In this document: positions 45,370-57,689 of the stretch, piece after piece
Position numbering within the stretch: the stretch's first letter is position 1
How the letters are laid out: each line of letters begins with the position of its first letter
Source: Galaxea fascicularis
Lineage: Eukaryota > Cnidaria > Anthozoa > Scleractinia > Euphylliidae
NCBI GenBank assembly: GCA_948470475.1
Contig: OX419335.1
Span: 26,043,161 to 26,107,160 of the forward strand
DNA: 64,000 nucleotides
Direction of reading: 5' to 3'
Notes under the pieces: generated by a model
Told to the model about the DNA's origin: nothing
The model's database searches: none
What the model saw: only the letters and a program-made list of their open reading frames with translations
Translations under genes and position numbers: made by a program

Positions 45370-45860
45370 GTTTGCCATAGGATTCACTTCCAAGTCCAGA
45401 CTGAGTCCAGACTGCCATCGAAAAAGGTGCAGAGCTTCCGCCCGAAATATACTCCATTTGTTTTGTGATTGATATGTGGGATCTCTAGAAACACAGTGGA
45501 CTTGCTGGTTTTCAATCAACGTGGATTGTGTATTTCGTTAATGAAAGCTTGACCTTGGTCCAAGTTTTTCAGTTCTCTCCTCATTACTATTCGTTTGCAC
45601 ACGGCTCTTGTTTATCATGCTGTTTAGTTTGTAATTCTTTCAGCCCACTTTGTATCTCGGTTGAGGTTGAATTCAGTCCTTGATTAGGGTTGTTTTGTTA
45701 TCGATATGTGAAATCTCTAGAAACAAAATGGGCTTGCTGGTTTTCAAACAACATGGATTTTGTATTTCGTTGATAGAAGTTTGACCTTGGCTCAAGTTTT
45801 TCAGTTCTCTCCTCATTACTATTCATAGGGTTAGGGTTAGGGTTAGGGTTAGGGTTAGGG
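45370..45860. repeat. Diverged tandem duplication, period about 240 bp
   Basis: The segment at about 45460-45595 (gatatgtgggatctctagaaac .. ttgctggttttcaatcaac .. tttttcagttctctcctcattactattc) is repeated at about 45700-45825 with substitutions. The second copy ends exactly where the TTAGGG tract starts. Confidence 0.75.
45826..45860 (+). repeat. Interstitial telomeric repeat (TTAGGG)n
   Basis: Five complete TTAGGG units preceded by TAGGG, without mismatch, embedded in unique and repeat DNA. TTAGGG is the telomere repeat of cnidarians and most metazoans. Confidence 0.9.
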
Positions 45861-46569
45861 GCTTTACCAGAACGCCTGGTGGTTTTTTTGGAGGTTTTTT
45901 GTTTAGACAATCATGAAGGTTTGTGTGAACTGACAAGGAGGAAGATTTTCTACCAATGAAGAAGTTTTTGGATTGGTGGGTTTATTTAAGTCAAATGTGC
46001 GTGTTTAGTTAAAATTTGATAGATATCTTTGGGTATTCGTTTTTTTTCGGGTTTTATTCTTATTATCTCATATTAATTTTATCTTTGTTATATTATGAGA
46101 TCTGTTTTGGCTCTAATTTAAGAGACTATAGCTTTTTATGTTTATTTGTCTTTTGATTGACAATTGGTTTCCTACTCTTCTTGAGGGTAGTAAAGTTTTT
46201 TTCATTTGTTATGTGGTCTCCACGATGGAGATTATGTCGACCTTTTGAAAAAAAGCAAGTTTGATTGCTTTGTCTTTGAAATTCTTTTCATCAACAGTCT
46301 CAAACTCAATTTGAATGTACAAACGGATTCCATACGTGCTAAACCTTTTGTTTAGAGTTCATGTCGTTTATTTTTGTTACAAAAAAACCTGTTGTTCTTT
46401 TAGTATTTATAGGCCCTTTAGCCTTATCATTTTAGACTAGACAGTGACGTTACGTTAACGTCGAAACGTCGTCGAATTAGTGTTTTAGCTTTTTTTAGCA
46501 TTTTATCATGTTTTTAAGAAATATTTTATTGCAATTGTGTGTAGTCTAAAGAAAAATCTTTGGAAATAG

Positions 46570-48868
46570 ATGTATCATTCTTTCAGAAACGATTAGAGGA
46601 AAATAACTTAACTGACACCGTCAAAAAGGACATGCTAAAAGAAAACACTTCAGGTAGAAAAGATTCCTCAGGATCAAACGCGAGGAGCTGTTACAAGATC
46701 TAACGCTCGATTGTATAACAAGGGCGAGAAACTTTCCAAGTTTTGAAAAACGGCACTTCAATACAAAAACTATCAAAAAACTTCAGCTAGGAGATAATAG
46801 TATTATTAATACGGATAATAAGATATTAAGGGAAGCGAAATCCTTCTATGAAAAACTATATTCTACTTCCAAACCGCAAATTACTACTGATTATTATGAC
46901 ATTTTCTTCCCTATGAGTTTAATAAATTAGGCGCTTGATGGGCAGGCACAAGAATAATGTGAACCAGTGCAGAGTGTTTTGAAAGTCTAAAAGCAATGGT
47001 ACAAAATAAAAGCCCTGGAACTGACAGCCTCCCAGCTGAATTTTACAAAGTTTTCTGGAAAGACATCCAACAGTTCCTTTTAAGTGCTTTAAATCTGGCA
47101 TACGCAAAAGGCTGTCTTTCAATGACACAGAGAAGAGGATTGATTATTCTTTTTCCAAAAAAGAACAGACCTACCAATTAATTGAAGAACTGGGGGCTGA
47201 TCACTCTCCTAAACTCTGACCATAAAATTGCAGCGAAATCCATCGCTAATCGTATAAAGAAAATACTACCCATAGAAGATAATCAATAACGCTCGATAAA
47301 ACAGGCTTTCTAAAAAACAGATTTATGGGAGGAAATATCAGACTTGTACATAGTATTATTGACTTCACAAACATGAAACAAATCCCTGGCCTCCTGTTAT
47401 TCATTGATTTCGTTAGCATTGAGAAAACGCTAAAACAATTCAATTTTAAAGCGTCTTTAGTGTCCTGGAACTGTTCTACACAAATATAAGAAGCTGTATT
47501 CAAAACAACGGATAGTCTTCTGAATTTTTCAATATAAGCCGCGGTGTAAGGCAGGGATGCCCGCTCTCTCCCTGTCTTTTTATTTCATGCGCTGACGTCC
47601 CTGATAACGCAGTGACGAAAGACAAAGAAGTTGGTGATATTAAAATAGGTACCATGCTTATGACACTACAATGATTTTAGATCTGATGGCTCTGAACATT
47701 CCTTCTGCAGAACCCTTCTTTTACTTGACAATTTTGCATACATGTCTGGCTTGAAAGTTAACTATGAAAACACTGAAGTTCTCTGGATAGGTTAATGTAC
47801 GTAACGAAGTTATCCCTGCAAAGAAATCAATATCCCGGGAGGAGAGCAAAGTCTATGCCTTAGGTGTTTGGTTCGATTCTAAGAGACAATTACATTAATA
47901 TCAATTTTACTGTGAAAATTGAGAAGATTAAAAAGATTCTACTAGCTGGTCGGATAGAAAACTAGGTCTTCTTGGTAAATTTGCACCTAGCTGTCTCACA
48001 AATAGTTTATGCTTTATCCTGTCTTGTAATACCACTTTCTTTGGGACGGTAAAAACGATAACATAAAAAGAACGGAAATGATTAACAACCATAACAACAG
48101 GGGACTAAGAATGATTGACTTCCAAATTATAAATCAAGCGTTAAAAATGAAATGAGTACAAGGCTATCTAGAAGGCGATAATCAAGGAAAATGGACATTG
48201 TTTTTTTACTATCGATCTCGCAAAACATGGGGGCAAACTAGTTTTCTCAGGCAATTTAGGACGGAAAGATGTACCCTTGCTTAATCTTTCTGACCCATTC
48301 CTGGTTGAGATAATAGAATACTGGGGCACTTTAAATTACTGCAATTAGGGCTCACACTTTGGTTCTGCTCAAATTTGGCACAACTCCCTGATGAGGATTG
48401 ACGACTGTGAGGCCTCTCTTTTATAAATCGTGGTTTCAGGCAGGAGTGAAAGAGGTAAAGGACTTACTTGATGCAGATCAGAATTTCATGAGCTTCACTT
48501 CCTTTAAGGCTAAATACAAAATTCGAACTAATTATCTATAGTACAACAAAGTACTGTCAGTATTAAAACGTTTTGGGAAAAGATGTTCTTCTAACCTTAG
48601 TCACAACTCAAAAGATTTAATTGCAAGTCTTTAATCATCATCGAACGTTTTCCAAATGGTTTATAAATGCTTTATTGAAAAAAGCATCAATCCCAATGAA
48701 AATTCAAGAAAAATGGCAGTATTGGAAATGTGGAGGTAAATTGGGAAAGTACTTATCGTCTTCCCTTTCTTTGCCCAACTGAGACAAAACTGAGAGTTTG
48801 CGATTCCAGTTTAAGTTTCTCCATAGAAGAATAGCTACCAATGACTTTTTTTTGCAAAATAGGCAATC
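46570..48868 (+). mobile_element. Decayed L1/Tx1-like LINE, reverse-transcriptase part
   Basis: Broken frames on the plus strand follow the order of an L1-type ORF2. They include SNARLYNKGEKLSKF and FNTKTIKK near 46700-46790, NKSPGTDSLPAEFYKVFW (about 47002-47055), KIAAKSIANRIKKILP, GGNIRLVHSIIDF, SRGVRQGCPLSP (about 47530-47565), a degraded YADD region, SGLKVNYEKTEVLWIG (about 47745-47792), NNRGLRMIDFQIINQALK, and FKFLHRRIATNDFF at the end. Many stops and frameshifts occur, so the copy is dead. At the 3' side it runs into an inverted-repeat structure at 48869. No EN domain or 5' end is visible. Confidence 0.8.
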
Positions 48869-50067
48869 ACTAGTGTCTGCACTGACGGGTTAACAAAGGT
48901 CGTTGACATACGTGACTCCTTAGTCACGCATTCCCATAGGCCTTTCATGTTATGCGAACCAGAAGCGAATTCAAAATCGGAAAATCTGACCTAGAGTTAG
49001 AAAACGTTGACACTTGAGAAGTTGCCCGGTCTCTCTATATGATTATTATTTTCTGGTTAACTACCAACTAGGTCCAGGGAGAGCGAGTTCCAGTGAAGGT
49101 TCAACGAGACATTCTAGGGAACAGGAGTCTTCGTAACGGGGTGGGGTTTTCTTATAAGAATCGCTACAATACCTGTAAATCAGTTAAACAGGAACACTTC
49201 TAAATAAGAACTAAAGGTAGATCGTAGATAAAAAGAAGGGAAAGAAATTCGACGGGCGGAAAGATTACCCCACCAAAACCACAAGACACCTACATAGGTA
49301 TATTCGGCAGCCAAGGTGGACTCTCTTTGCTAAAAAAGCTAATTTACAAAAGAGGGACTTCAGGAACACGAATAGTTGCCACAATTGAACACTGCAGAGG
49401 GTGTTTCCCTGATAGGTGCCAAAATCAGACAAATGCTTACGGACAGATAATGTCCTTCACATAATCTATTAAGCAAGAATTAAGATAGTTTCACACAAGC
49501 CCCCGTTAATAGCAAACTTCATTTCAGTTGAGAAGGATGTAATAACAGGTATCCCAGGTCTGTGTCGGACTTTTGTAATGTAAACACCACCGCAATTATG
49601 AAATCATAACGCTTTGTATGGGGGAAAAAACAAACCAGATTTGAAGGGAAAATTAGAAACGATTTTCAATAAAAACTTCCCACCTTAACTCCTGCGTTGT
49701 ACTCTTGGTGTCCTCTGTGGTTTTTGGACCGCGATATGAAGGGATTTGGTGGAGTTCCAACGGTTTCTCTCTATATATATCTTTCCAAGGTTGGGTAGCC
49801 CCCTATAGCGGCCAAGCTTCAGTTAAAGCCGGGTGGGAGTGTTCCCCCTCCTCCACCCCTCCGAACTTTAAACATTGCTCCGCAGGAATTGCGATTGTTT
49901 CCATTACAAGAATTCACCAGTGTCAACGTTTCTAACTCTAGGCCAGATTTTCGTATTTTGAATTCGTCTCTGGTTCGCATAACATGAAAGGCCTATGGGA
50001 ATACGTGACTAAGGAGTCACGTATGTCAACGATCTTTGTTAACCCGTCAGTGCAGATACTAGTGATA
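48869..50067. mobile_element. Long inverted-repeat structure at the end of the LINE
   Basis: Arms of about 145 bases, 48869-49013 and 49920-50067, are inverted copies with few mismatches. Shared words include actagtgtctgcactgacgg, gttgacatacgtgactcct, cccataggcctttcatgtta and gcgaaccag. About 900 bases lie between them, with no convincing coding frame. The left arm reads on from the LINE protein (QSLVSALTG), so part of the arm may be LINE-derived and the right arm an inverted duplicate. Confidence 0.7.
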
Positions 50068-52439
50068 CTCGCATTCATACATGTATATGCTGCTAGAAAA
50101 GTTTATTCAAATGGCCTCAACGTTTGGGATTCAAGAGCCCAGCGGTGTAGCAGCGACGTAGATGATCAACTGGCGAGGAATTTTCATGTTGGCCTTTAAA
50201 GATGATGGATGTTCTATTATCCTTGGAAATGTATTATTCATTTTGATTTATAATACACGTGTTACCACTGCTCGCCCCGATTAGCCTTTGCTAACTGCGG
50301 ACAGTGCATCTTTCTGTAATAATATTTCATACTTGAAAAACAAACTGAACTGAACTGAATTGAATTGAATTGGATGTATCCTCTAATCGTATCGTTGGGA
50401 GGGCGGTTCTCTCAGATGTTTTTGCTTTTTCTCCCATTAATTGTGCCTCGGCCCTGAGTGTCTCGGCTTTGTTCAAAAAATAAGTAGGGGTTGGGGTGGA
50501 GGTGAAGCAGGCCACCCTGGGCCGCTCCCCTGGATCCACCACTGGTAAGAAAATGAATTGAACCAGTAGACGTAATGTTTAATAAAGAAAAAAAAAGAAA
50601 GAAGGCAAATAAACGCACTTGAATGGTAATAAAAATGATACAATGGTATTTGGTCACTACCATTTGGCGAGCCTAGCAGTTAAAAGGGTAAAATAAGTTG
50701 GGGAAGCCAAAAAGGTTTCAATTTATTTTGCAAAAAAAAATACTTCTTCGATGATAGGTTAAAAATTAATGTATTTTGATTGCACGTTGATCGTGGAACC
50801 ATAAATATAACCCCAAAAAATGGCACTTTCATTGGGGGCAGAGCATCAAGATCTTGACTGTGAATTGCATCACCTGACCAAGAAAGTCACCAAACACCTA
50901 ATAACAAATGAAACTAAATTATTTTAGCTGGTACATGAGCACCAACAAAATTATTTATTTTTAAGATTTAAAAACAATAATTACTATGGCAAGGCTGACA
51001 GAAAGTCGACATAGTAAGGGATATAGAAAATGTAATATATAAGATTACCTAATTTAAACACAAATTTATGAAGAAGTGTCAGAGAAAATTGGCAGCATCA
51101 TTATTAATTACAGACCAACAGAGCATGTTGTTACAAATCAGAGAATGCAAAATTAACAATAATCTGACTTATTGTTTTGCTGACTCTCCCACAAACAAGA
51201 TTTAACTGCTTCATCAATCAGCCTACGGTAGAATCTTAACATAATACACCCTCCATGCTTTAAACAAGCTGAGAGAACAAATTTAAAGGTTACTGTGTGG
51301 TCACACGTCCTTTTTCACATTGGGACTGACAGATAAGAATTATATGCACTTACAAAGCCTTACATGACAATAAATTGCTGTCTATGCAAGATTACGTGCT
51401 CCAAGACACCTTAGTAAGCTAGCTGAAAAAGCATGACAGTTGAAAACAGTTAGGTCAAACTTTGCTGGTTGAGGCCTCTTCAGTGATTTCTTTGATAATT
51501 ATCACAATTTGTGTTGGCTTGCTTAATAGCCAATGGAACAGGGTGGACTGTTGATGCCTTAGAGAAGTCCCCATTTTATTGTGAAGAAAAAACAAATAGA
51601 AGAAAGACAAGAGTGACTAATTGTCTTTATAGAAATAAGTGCAATGTTTAAATAAAATTTAAAATTTGCCAATTCTACTTTTAACTATTATAAAGCTTTC
51701 AGGGGAGACCTACACTTACAATATTTCAACAGGGTGAAATAATATTCCGTATGCCTTAAAACAGCGCAGGGCTTGCAAAAGCTAACTCATGACAGTCAAG
51801 GCACCAGTTTCTGATTCACAGAAGTGGCAACTCTTGTCAAACAAAGAAGCTTGGTTTTCAAAATTGTTGCCAAAACACCTTCCTACAGTTTTGACTAAAG
51901 CATATCAAGCCTGTAACAGGGGGAGGGGCGGGGGGGGAGGGGGGTGGGGCAGAATTTTTGGAAGTTAAAAAACAATTTTACCAAAAGATACCACAACCGT
52001 GAGGGTAGCGAAACTCATTATCTATAAAGTGAATTTGTGTTCTTTCAAACATCATAGTGATTCTCCCAACTCGCTAAATAGTAGGTGAATTCTCCTGCAG
52101 TCAAATTTAACGGACCCGTTCCACGATTAAAAAGAAAAAATAAGACTTTGTCATCATTTGTTTATTATGGAGAACAGTTGTACTAAAAATTGTTGCAGCA
52201 GTTGCTGTTTTGATGATTAAACCTATTGTTTTGATTTGTTATCACCCTTGCCGTTGCCATTGTGCCACCTTAAAACTGACCCTAATGTCTACGATGAAAG
52301 GGGGTGTTGTACTTCACTTTGCCAATTTGCTGAACCCCCCCCCCCTCCCAGTTATTTTAGCCTTTCTAAGGGCTTGTATGTTCTGCTTTTTGTAGCCTTT
52401 GGTGCTGATTGGTGGTTGAAGTCTCTCCACCATCAATTT
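50068..52439. other. AT-rich stretch, possible long 3' UTR on the minus strand
   Basis: No coding frame is supported. A hAT-type end (gccgctcccctggatccacc) appears near 50520-50540 without its partner. A G-rich run lies at about 51917-51948 and a C-run at about 52337-52347. If the candidate minus-strand terminal exon at 52440-52609 is real, its 3' untranslated region would extend into this stretch. Confidence 0.35.
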
Positions 52440-52609
52440 TTACTGGTTGTCGTAAGTCAAACCAGAGGCTGCAGCATTTAAGCTTACATCAAGTTCCTGG
52501 CCCAGCTGATCATCTGTGTCAACATTAAAACTAACAGTGTTGAGCTTCTCTGTCCAGTTACATGCTTTTTTAAACTTTACAAGAACAGACTCAGGATACC
52601 AAGAACAAG
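52440..52609 (-). CDS. Candidate terminal coding exon, unrecognised
   Basis: After a TTCTTAG acceptor on the minus strand, one frame runs 56 codons to a TAA (52440-52442). It starts CSWYPESVLVKFKKACNW and continues with TVSFNVDTDDQLGQELDVSL. Composition is protein-like rather than low-complexity. No upstream exon could be identified and I do not recognise the family. Confidence 0.3.
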
Positions 52610-53529
52610 CTAAGAACAAGCCCATGCAGGCGAATGTACATGTGAGTTGGGGAGTACCGTACCAAATTATACACTATAAAAAAGAAAAAACAATTTAAGA
52701 ACAGTTTGAGGCTAAGGCCGCTAAAACCTTGAGACCAACTGTGCCTCGTCCGAAATTTACTGGTTCTAATAAAAAAAGCGTGAGTTTCGACACCAATCTC
52801 TCCTTACCTAACTTTCACTTCTGCATGTCCTAGGACCGACGTTTTCTTCTGTCCGGCTGCCCTCTGACTGCCGGACATAAAGACACTTTGAAAAAATAAT
52901 CATAACAAAGAGAAAACCCTGGTTAATAAGCTTAACTGAGTTGTAGCAAACAGGACTAACTAAATTTCATCGATACCGGTCCATCACCTTGCTAACAACT
53001 AGGCAAACGTTCGAGCTTGAATTCACGTCTATTTAATCTATAAGAATACAGAATTGCTCCGTTTCAATAACTTTCGTTTGTTTTAAGTTTCTTACGTAAA
53101 TAGAAAAAAAAAGTCACAAAGTCACATAGTCACAAATCCGCTCCACAGAGCTGAAAAACGCCCTTGATCTAGGCGGAGAACTTTCTCCTGTATATCTTCA
53201 TATATGCCGTACTATAGTGAATGAACCGGGTGATGGACAAGTTCAGACCCGTGGAACAATTTTTTAACGTGCCGGCCGCTCCCATCCCTTAAATTGATGG
53301 GAGGAGACTGATTCTAAAAATGTTGAAAATGCATCTAGCTCAGTTTAATTTGTAACACTTTTCCCGTCAGGATTTGATGTTTTAGCAGACCATTATTATA
53401 ACGCGTAAGTACTCTTCAGTTTTGTAAATGTACCATATTTCACTAACATAAATTTATTACCTTTTTCCACAAAAATGGGGAGCCCTACCCTCCTTCTTTC
53501 CCCAAACCCCACCGGCGCCGGCCACTCAC
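52610..53529. other. Stretch without recognised gene
   Basis: It contains a second copy of the GC-rich dispersed repeat (about 53228-53335) and otherwise unremarkable sequence. Confidence 0.4.
53228..53335. repeat. Dispersed GC-rich repeat, copy 2
   Basis: Matches the segment at about 8530-8630 in order and spacing, with roughly one base in five or six differing by eye. Confidence 0.5.
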
Positions 53530-54392
53530 TTTAACAAAGTAACCAATGTCGGTCAATATGGGTCATTAGTGACCAATACTGGCCGATATCACCCAATGTT
53601 GACCATTATTGGCCAATATCGGCTAATATGTTAGTTCATTGGTCACCAATATCCGCGAATGGTGACCAGTATTCATCAATATGGGTCATTGGTAACCAAT
53701 ATTGGCCAACATGGGCCAATATTAGTCATAGGTCACCAACATTGGCTGATATTGGCCACTGGCAATTAATATTGGTCTAAAGTAACCAATGTCGGCAAAT
53801 ATGGGTCATTGGTCACCAATATTGGCCAATATCAGCCAATGGTGACCTTTGTTGGCCAATATGGGCCACAGGTCGCCAATATTGGCCAATATCGTCTAAT
53901 ATAGGTCATTGGTCACCAATATTGGCCAATGGTGACCAATATCGGCCAATGGTGACCAGTATTCGCCAATACCGGCCGATATTAGTCATAGGTCACCAAT
54001 ATCGGTTGATATTGGCCAATGGTGATTAATACCGGTCCAAAGTAACCAATGTCGGCCAATATGGGTCATTGGTCATAAATATTGGTCAGTATCAGCCAAT
54101 ATTACTCATGGGTCGCCAATATTGGCTGATATTGGCCAATGGTGATTAATGTCGGTCCAAAGTAACCAGTGTCGGTCAATATAGGTCATTGGTTACCAAT
54201 ATTGGCCGATATCAGCCAATGGTGACCATTGTTGGCCAATATCGGCTAATATAGGTCATTGGCCACCAACATTGGCCACTGGTGACCAATATAGGCCATT
54301 GGTAACCGATATTGGTCAATACAGGCCAATGGTCAGCAATATTGGTCGATATTAACCAATATTAACCGATATCGGCCCAGAGTAACCAATAT
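53530..54392. repeat. Degenerate minisatellite of CCAATATTGGCC words
   Basis: About 860 bases are built from variants of ggtcaccaatattggccaat and ggtcattggtgaccaatatc in both orientations. The core words ccaatattgg and ggccgatatc-like forms are themselves self-complementary, so the array is rich in short palindromes. Unit length is irregular. No coding frame. Confidence 0.9.
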
Positions 54393-55265
54393 TTGAGAGC
54401 AGGGTATATTAAAATTAAAGTTTAGAACAACTGAATGGGTCAACTTAAAATTGTCAAGCACACCTTCAAAGGAAACTTTTAGAGGAAAACTTGTTGATGT
54501 GCATCATGTTCTTGGCTATCCCATTACGTTTAACGCTCGAGGATTCTTGCAGACAATGAAGGAGACCTCACGCAGCCCAAGGGCTGCACGTTTTGACCAT
54601 GTTTAATTCGGAGAAAACCATCCTGCTTCCGCTCATACATTCCGAGATAACTGAAGATCGTAGCAAATCTATGTTGCTTCGGGCTGCTTGGCCCACTCAG
54701 TCAGTCCTGGCACGTTATTTCCGTTCATTGCTTGATCGGTTGAATGGCAATCAAGGGACTCTAATCAATGATGCCATGCTAAAGCTTCCGCGAAAACCAA
54801 GTCTGTTAGTTCGCTGCGTCCATCGGTGGTGGATTCACTAAACGGCTTTGCGAATCGCACATTGTCGTTCAAGCCTAAGATTTAAAATTAACCGTCATTG
54901 AGAATGAATAAAATATTATGCCAGAAACGGCTTTATTTGAATGTACAACATTCCAAAAAATCTTCTCGATTCGTGCATTTATGCGCGCCAAGCTAATTTC
55001 TTTTGTTGTTGAACAAATTATTCAACTTACCGTTAACTTGCGTGTTGCAATCTTTTTGAGAAAAAAATGTTTTCAGAATGTCCTGCATCAGTGAACCGTA
55101 GACTGAAAAAAAAGAAAAGAAACGAACAAAGGAAAAAATGATATGGGTGACATTGAAATTTAATTAAGGCACAGCATGGTACGGTACGATGCGGTACTAA
55201 TGCAAGCTTTCTTTTCGCGCTCTTTTCTCGCTGGCGCATAATTATTTAACGTTTGTTCCCAGAAC
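54393..55265. other. Stretch without recognised gene
   Basis: A frame at 54593-54841 (82 codons) has protein-like composition but matches nothing I know and has no splice or start context. An A-rich and T-rich patch follows at about 55100-55140. Confidence 0.35.
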
Positions 55266-55329
55266 TTGTTTGCTGGTTCTCTATTCTGCTCCGGGAGGTT
55301 TTTCGCCGGGTATTGCTGGTTTGCATGTG

Positions 55330-55790
55330 ACGGACTCTTATTCAAATTACTACAAATAAATGTTGGGGGCTGCTTTTATAATTTAATAAAGAGTTTGTAT
55401 TCAAGCTTTACATGTTCCATAAAAATCGGGAATAGCAAAACACGCCCTTTTCAATACACAGGAGGGGTACGCCAAAGCTGTATTCTAAGTCCGTTATTAT
55501 TTAACCTATTCATTAATAACATACCATTCTCTTTCGAAAATACTTTATCCGATCCATTCGTTCTACCAAACGGCACAAAATTGAGCGCACGTTTGTACGC
55601 GGATGATCTAGTAATATTATTGAGGTCCAAACGAGGATTCCAAAATTGTCTTGATATGTTATCTTCCTACTGCGATTCATGGATGTTAAGCATCAATCCT
55701 AAAACTTTGATCTTTCAAAAACGTGCTAAAAAATGCACTGAGTGGAATTTCCACATGGACAAGGAAACCATTGAAATTATTCAAAACTAA
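55330..55790 (+). mobile_element. Non-LTR reverse-transcriptase fragment
   Basis: An open frame contains LLQINVGGCFYNLIKSLYSS, GGVRQSCILSPLLFNLFINN, RLYADDLVILLRSKRGFQNC and SWMLSINPKT. These are the middle and YADD catalytic parts of a LINE reverse transcriptase. Gln-Gly is altered to Gln-Ser in the GVRQG motif. It lacks both ends of ORF2 and is a truncated, inactive piece. It differs from both the L1-like copy at 46570 and the minus-strand LINE at 58108. Confidence 0.85.
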
Positions 55791-57295
55791 TCTCCTCAAC
55801 AGATAATTTTTCTATGGCACTCGGCAAGTTGAAAGAGTAGGCTCTTCACGCTCTTTTCAGTCTTAGAAAGAACACAAATATCAGCAAACTACCACCACGT
55901 CTTGCAGCTGAGTGCCCTACGAAGTTTCCCATCATGCCTCTGTTTGTATTCTGTGTTTGCAAGTTTGGGGCATTCGATCACTGAGCAATGGGAAACACTC
56001 CCCTCTCCATCGTTATTTCTGTCATCTGTGTCATGGGTCATTTTAACAAGACGGAATTTAGTCACCATCGGGTGTTTGTACGTTTGTTTGTTTTTCAACT
56101 AAAAGTTATGTGAACGTGTATTACCGTATTATAGGAAAGTAACAATGCACGTGAACAATACGAAGAAAATTTACGTTGCACTAAATTAGCGCGAATTTTT
56201 CAAAACTTAGGTTTACATGAATTAAATTAACGCGAATTTTTCGATAAGCATCTTGCATCATAATTTTGCAAACTCGCATTTTACATTTCTGAATTAACAC
56301 CAAACTCCGTTTTGGCTTCCGTCAATCAGACCTTCCAAGATAAGTCCACGGATGTTTCTAAGTTTTTGTTACAGCCAAAAATTTGGTTTTGAAACCTTCT
56401 AGGGTTTAAAGGGTTGACGGTATGAAAACGGATACGTTACCTGTTAGCCCCTTGCGATGACCATGAACTTCCAGGGAAGACTCTCTAGCTAGGTGAAGAT
56501 CACTTGCAATGACCTCGCGCGGGTTCCACGAGAAAAAGCTGAAAAAAAAAGCTGTCGACCAAGGAGGTTTAGAGCAAACATTTTTGGTTCTGTACTGTAG
56601 CGGGACAAACGCTCATTTTCAATAAAAGTCGGGAGTTTTAAACAACTAAGCATTTGATGGTAACAACGGTTCATTTCAACCATTCTAAGAATGATTTGGG
56701 GAAGTTTCCAATTCGTAAAGCACAAGTGGTGCTTCTACACGATATATTGGCCACTGCGCTCTAAAGGATTAATCTTAATTCACTGCGAGGGAAAATAAAC
56801 TCTAAGGTACATCTTGAAGTAAAAAAAAAACGTCACTTGTGTGTGAGGCGTCAAGTCAGAAACATTTACTTCGATTTCAAGTATCGATAAATGTACTTGA
56901 CTTGAAATATTCCTAAGTTTACTTTTTCAGTGATGTAAAGGCTACCAATTACTTTGCGCTCAAGGACGAAGTTTGTATTGGAAACAAAACTGCGCATTTT
57001 TTGGTGTTATCCGAGGGCGCGCGTTCGAAGCAAAAACTTTTCGTTTGGTAGCAGAACAAACGGTCATTTTCAGTGTTGAGAATCGAGTGCTTTGCATGCT
57101 GAATTGATTGATTGGGTGCTAAAGTTAAGTTCGAACAACACACTAAGCATTTGACAGTAACAGCGCGGTTCATTTCAACTTTCACTGAAATTCTTCAAGC
57201 AGTAACGGTGCCGCATCATTACAGTATATGGGTCCCTGGCGACCCGGCAGCCATTGCAGTGGAGTCTCATCAAGTCGAAGTTGAAGTTCTGAATT
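55791..57295. other. Repeat-rich stretch, no gene
   Basis: Holds a possible diverged duplication (56570-56690 and 57028-57185) and a patch with repeated gcgaatttttc words at 56187-56245. No coding exon is supported. Confidence 0.45.
56570..57185. repeat. Diverged duplication, period about 450 bp
   Basis: The segment at 56573-56683 (agcaaacatttttggttctg .. acaaacgctcattttcaat .. actaagcatttgatggtaac .. ggttcatttcaac) recurs at 57030-57182 (agcaaaaacttttcgtttgg .. acaaacggtcattttcagt .. actaagcatttgacagtaac .. ggttcatttcaac). The second copy has an internal insertion. Confidence 0.65.
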
Positions 57296-57662
57296 TTTTT
57301 CTGGCTTCTCTACGCAATTGTAAAAATTGCGATCACAACTGCGACGATCCTACTTCATTTGATTTCACATCCGCAGTTCACATATGATTTCTTTCATATG
57401 CATCATTCACTTTCATATCTTTCACGGGAACATATGAACCCAAAATTGACCTGCTCCCAACGTCAGTGACTTCATAGCTCAGTTGGTAGAGCATCGCACC
57501 GGAATCACGAGGTCACGGGTTCAAGCCCCGTTGAAGTCCTGAGTTTTTTTTTTCAGGCTTCTTTACGCAATTGTAAAAATTGCGATCATAACTGCGACGA
57601 TCCTTCTTCATTTGATTTCACATCCGCAGTTCACATATGATTTCTTTCATATGCATCATTTG
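57296..57662 (+). mobile_element. tRNA-derived SINE, body-head-body copy
   Basis: A body segment (about 57300-57460) is followed by a tRNA-like head (about 57467-57540; A box tagctcagttggtagagc, B box gggttcaagcc), a T-run, and a second body copy to about 57660. Acceptor-like ends gacttca and tgaagtc of the head are complementary. It is the best preserved of the three copies in the window. Confidence 0.85.
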
Positions 57663-57689
57663 CACAGCCCTTTATTGCTGGTTCTGAGT

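Noticed and set aside
53530..54392. CRISPR-like repeat array
   Set aside because: Units are irregular, in both orientations and without unique spacers, in a eukaryotic genome; a degenerate minisatellite.
54593..54841. 82-codon plus-strand frame
   Set aside because: Protein-like composition but no recognised motif, splice site or repeat family; could be chance or an unknown repeat.
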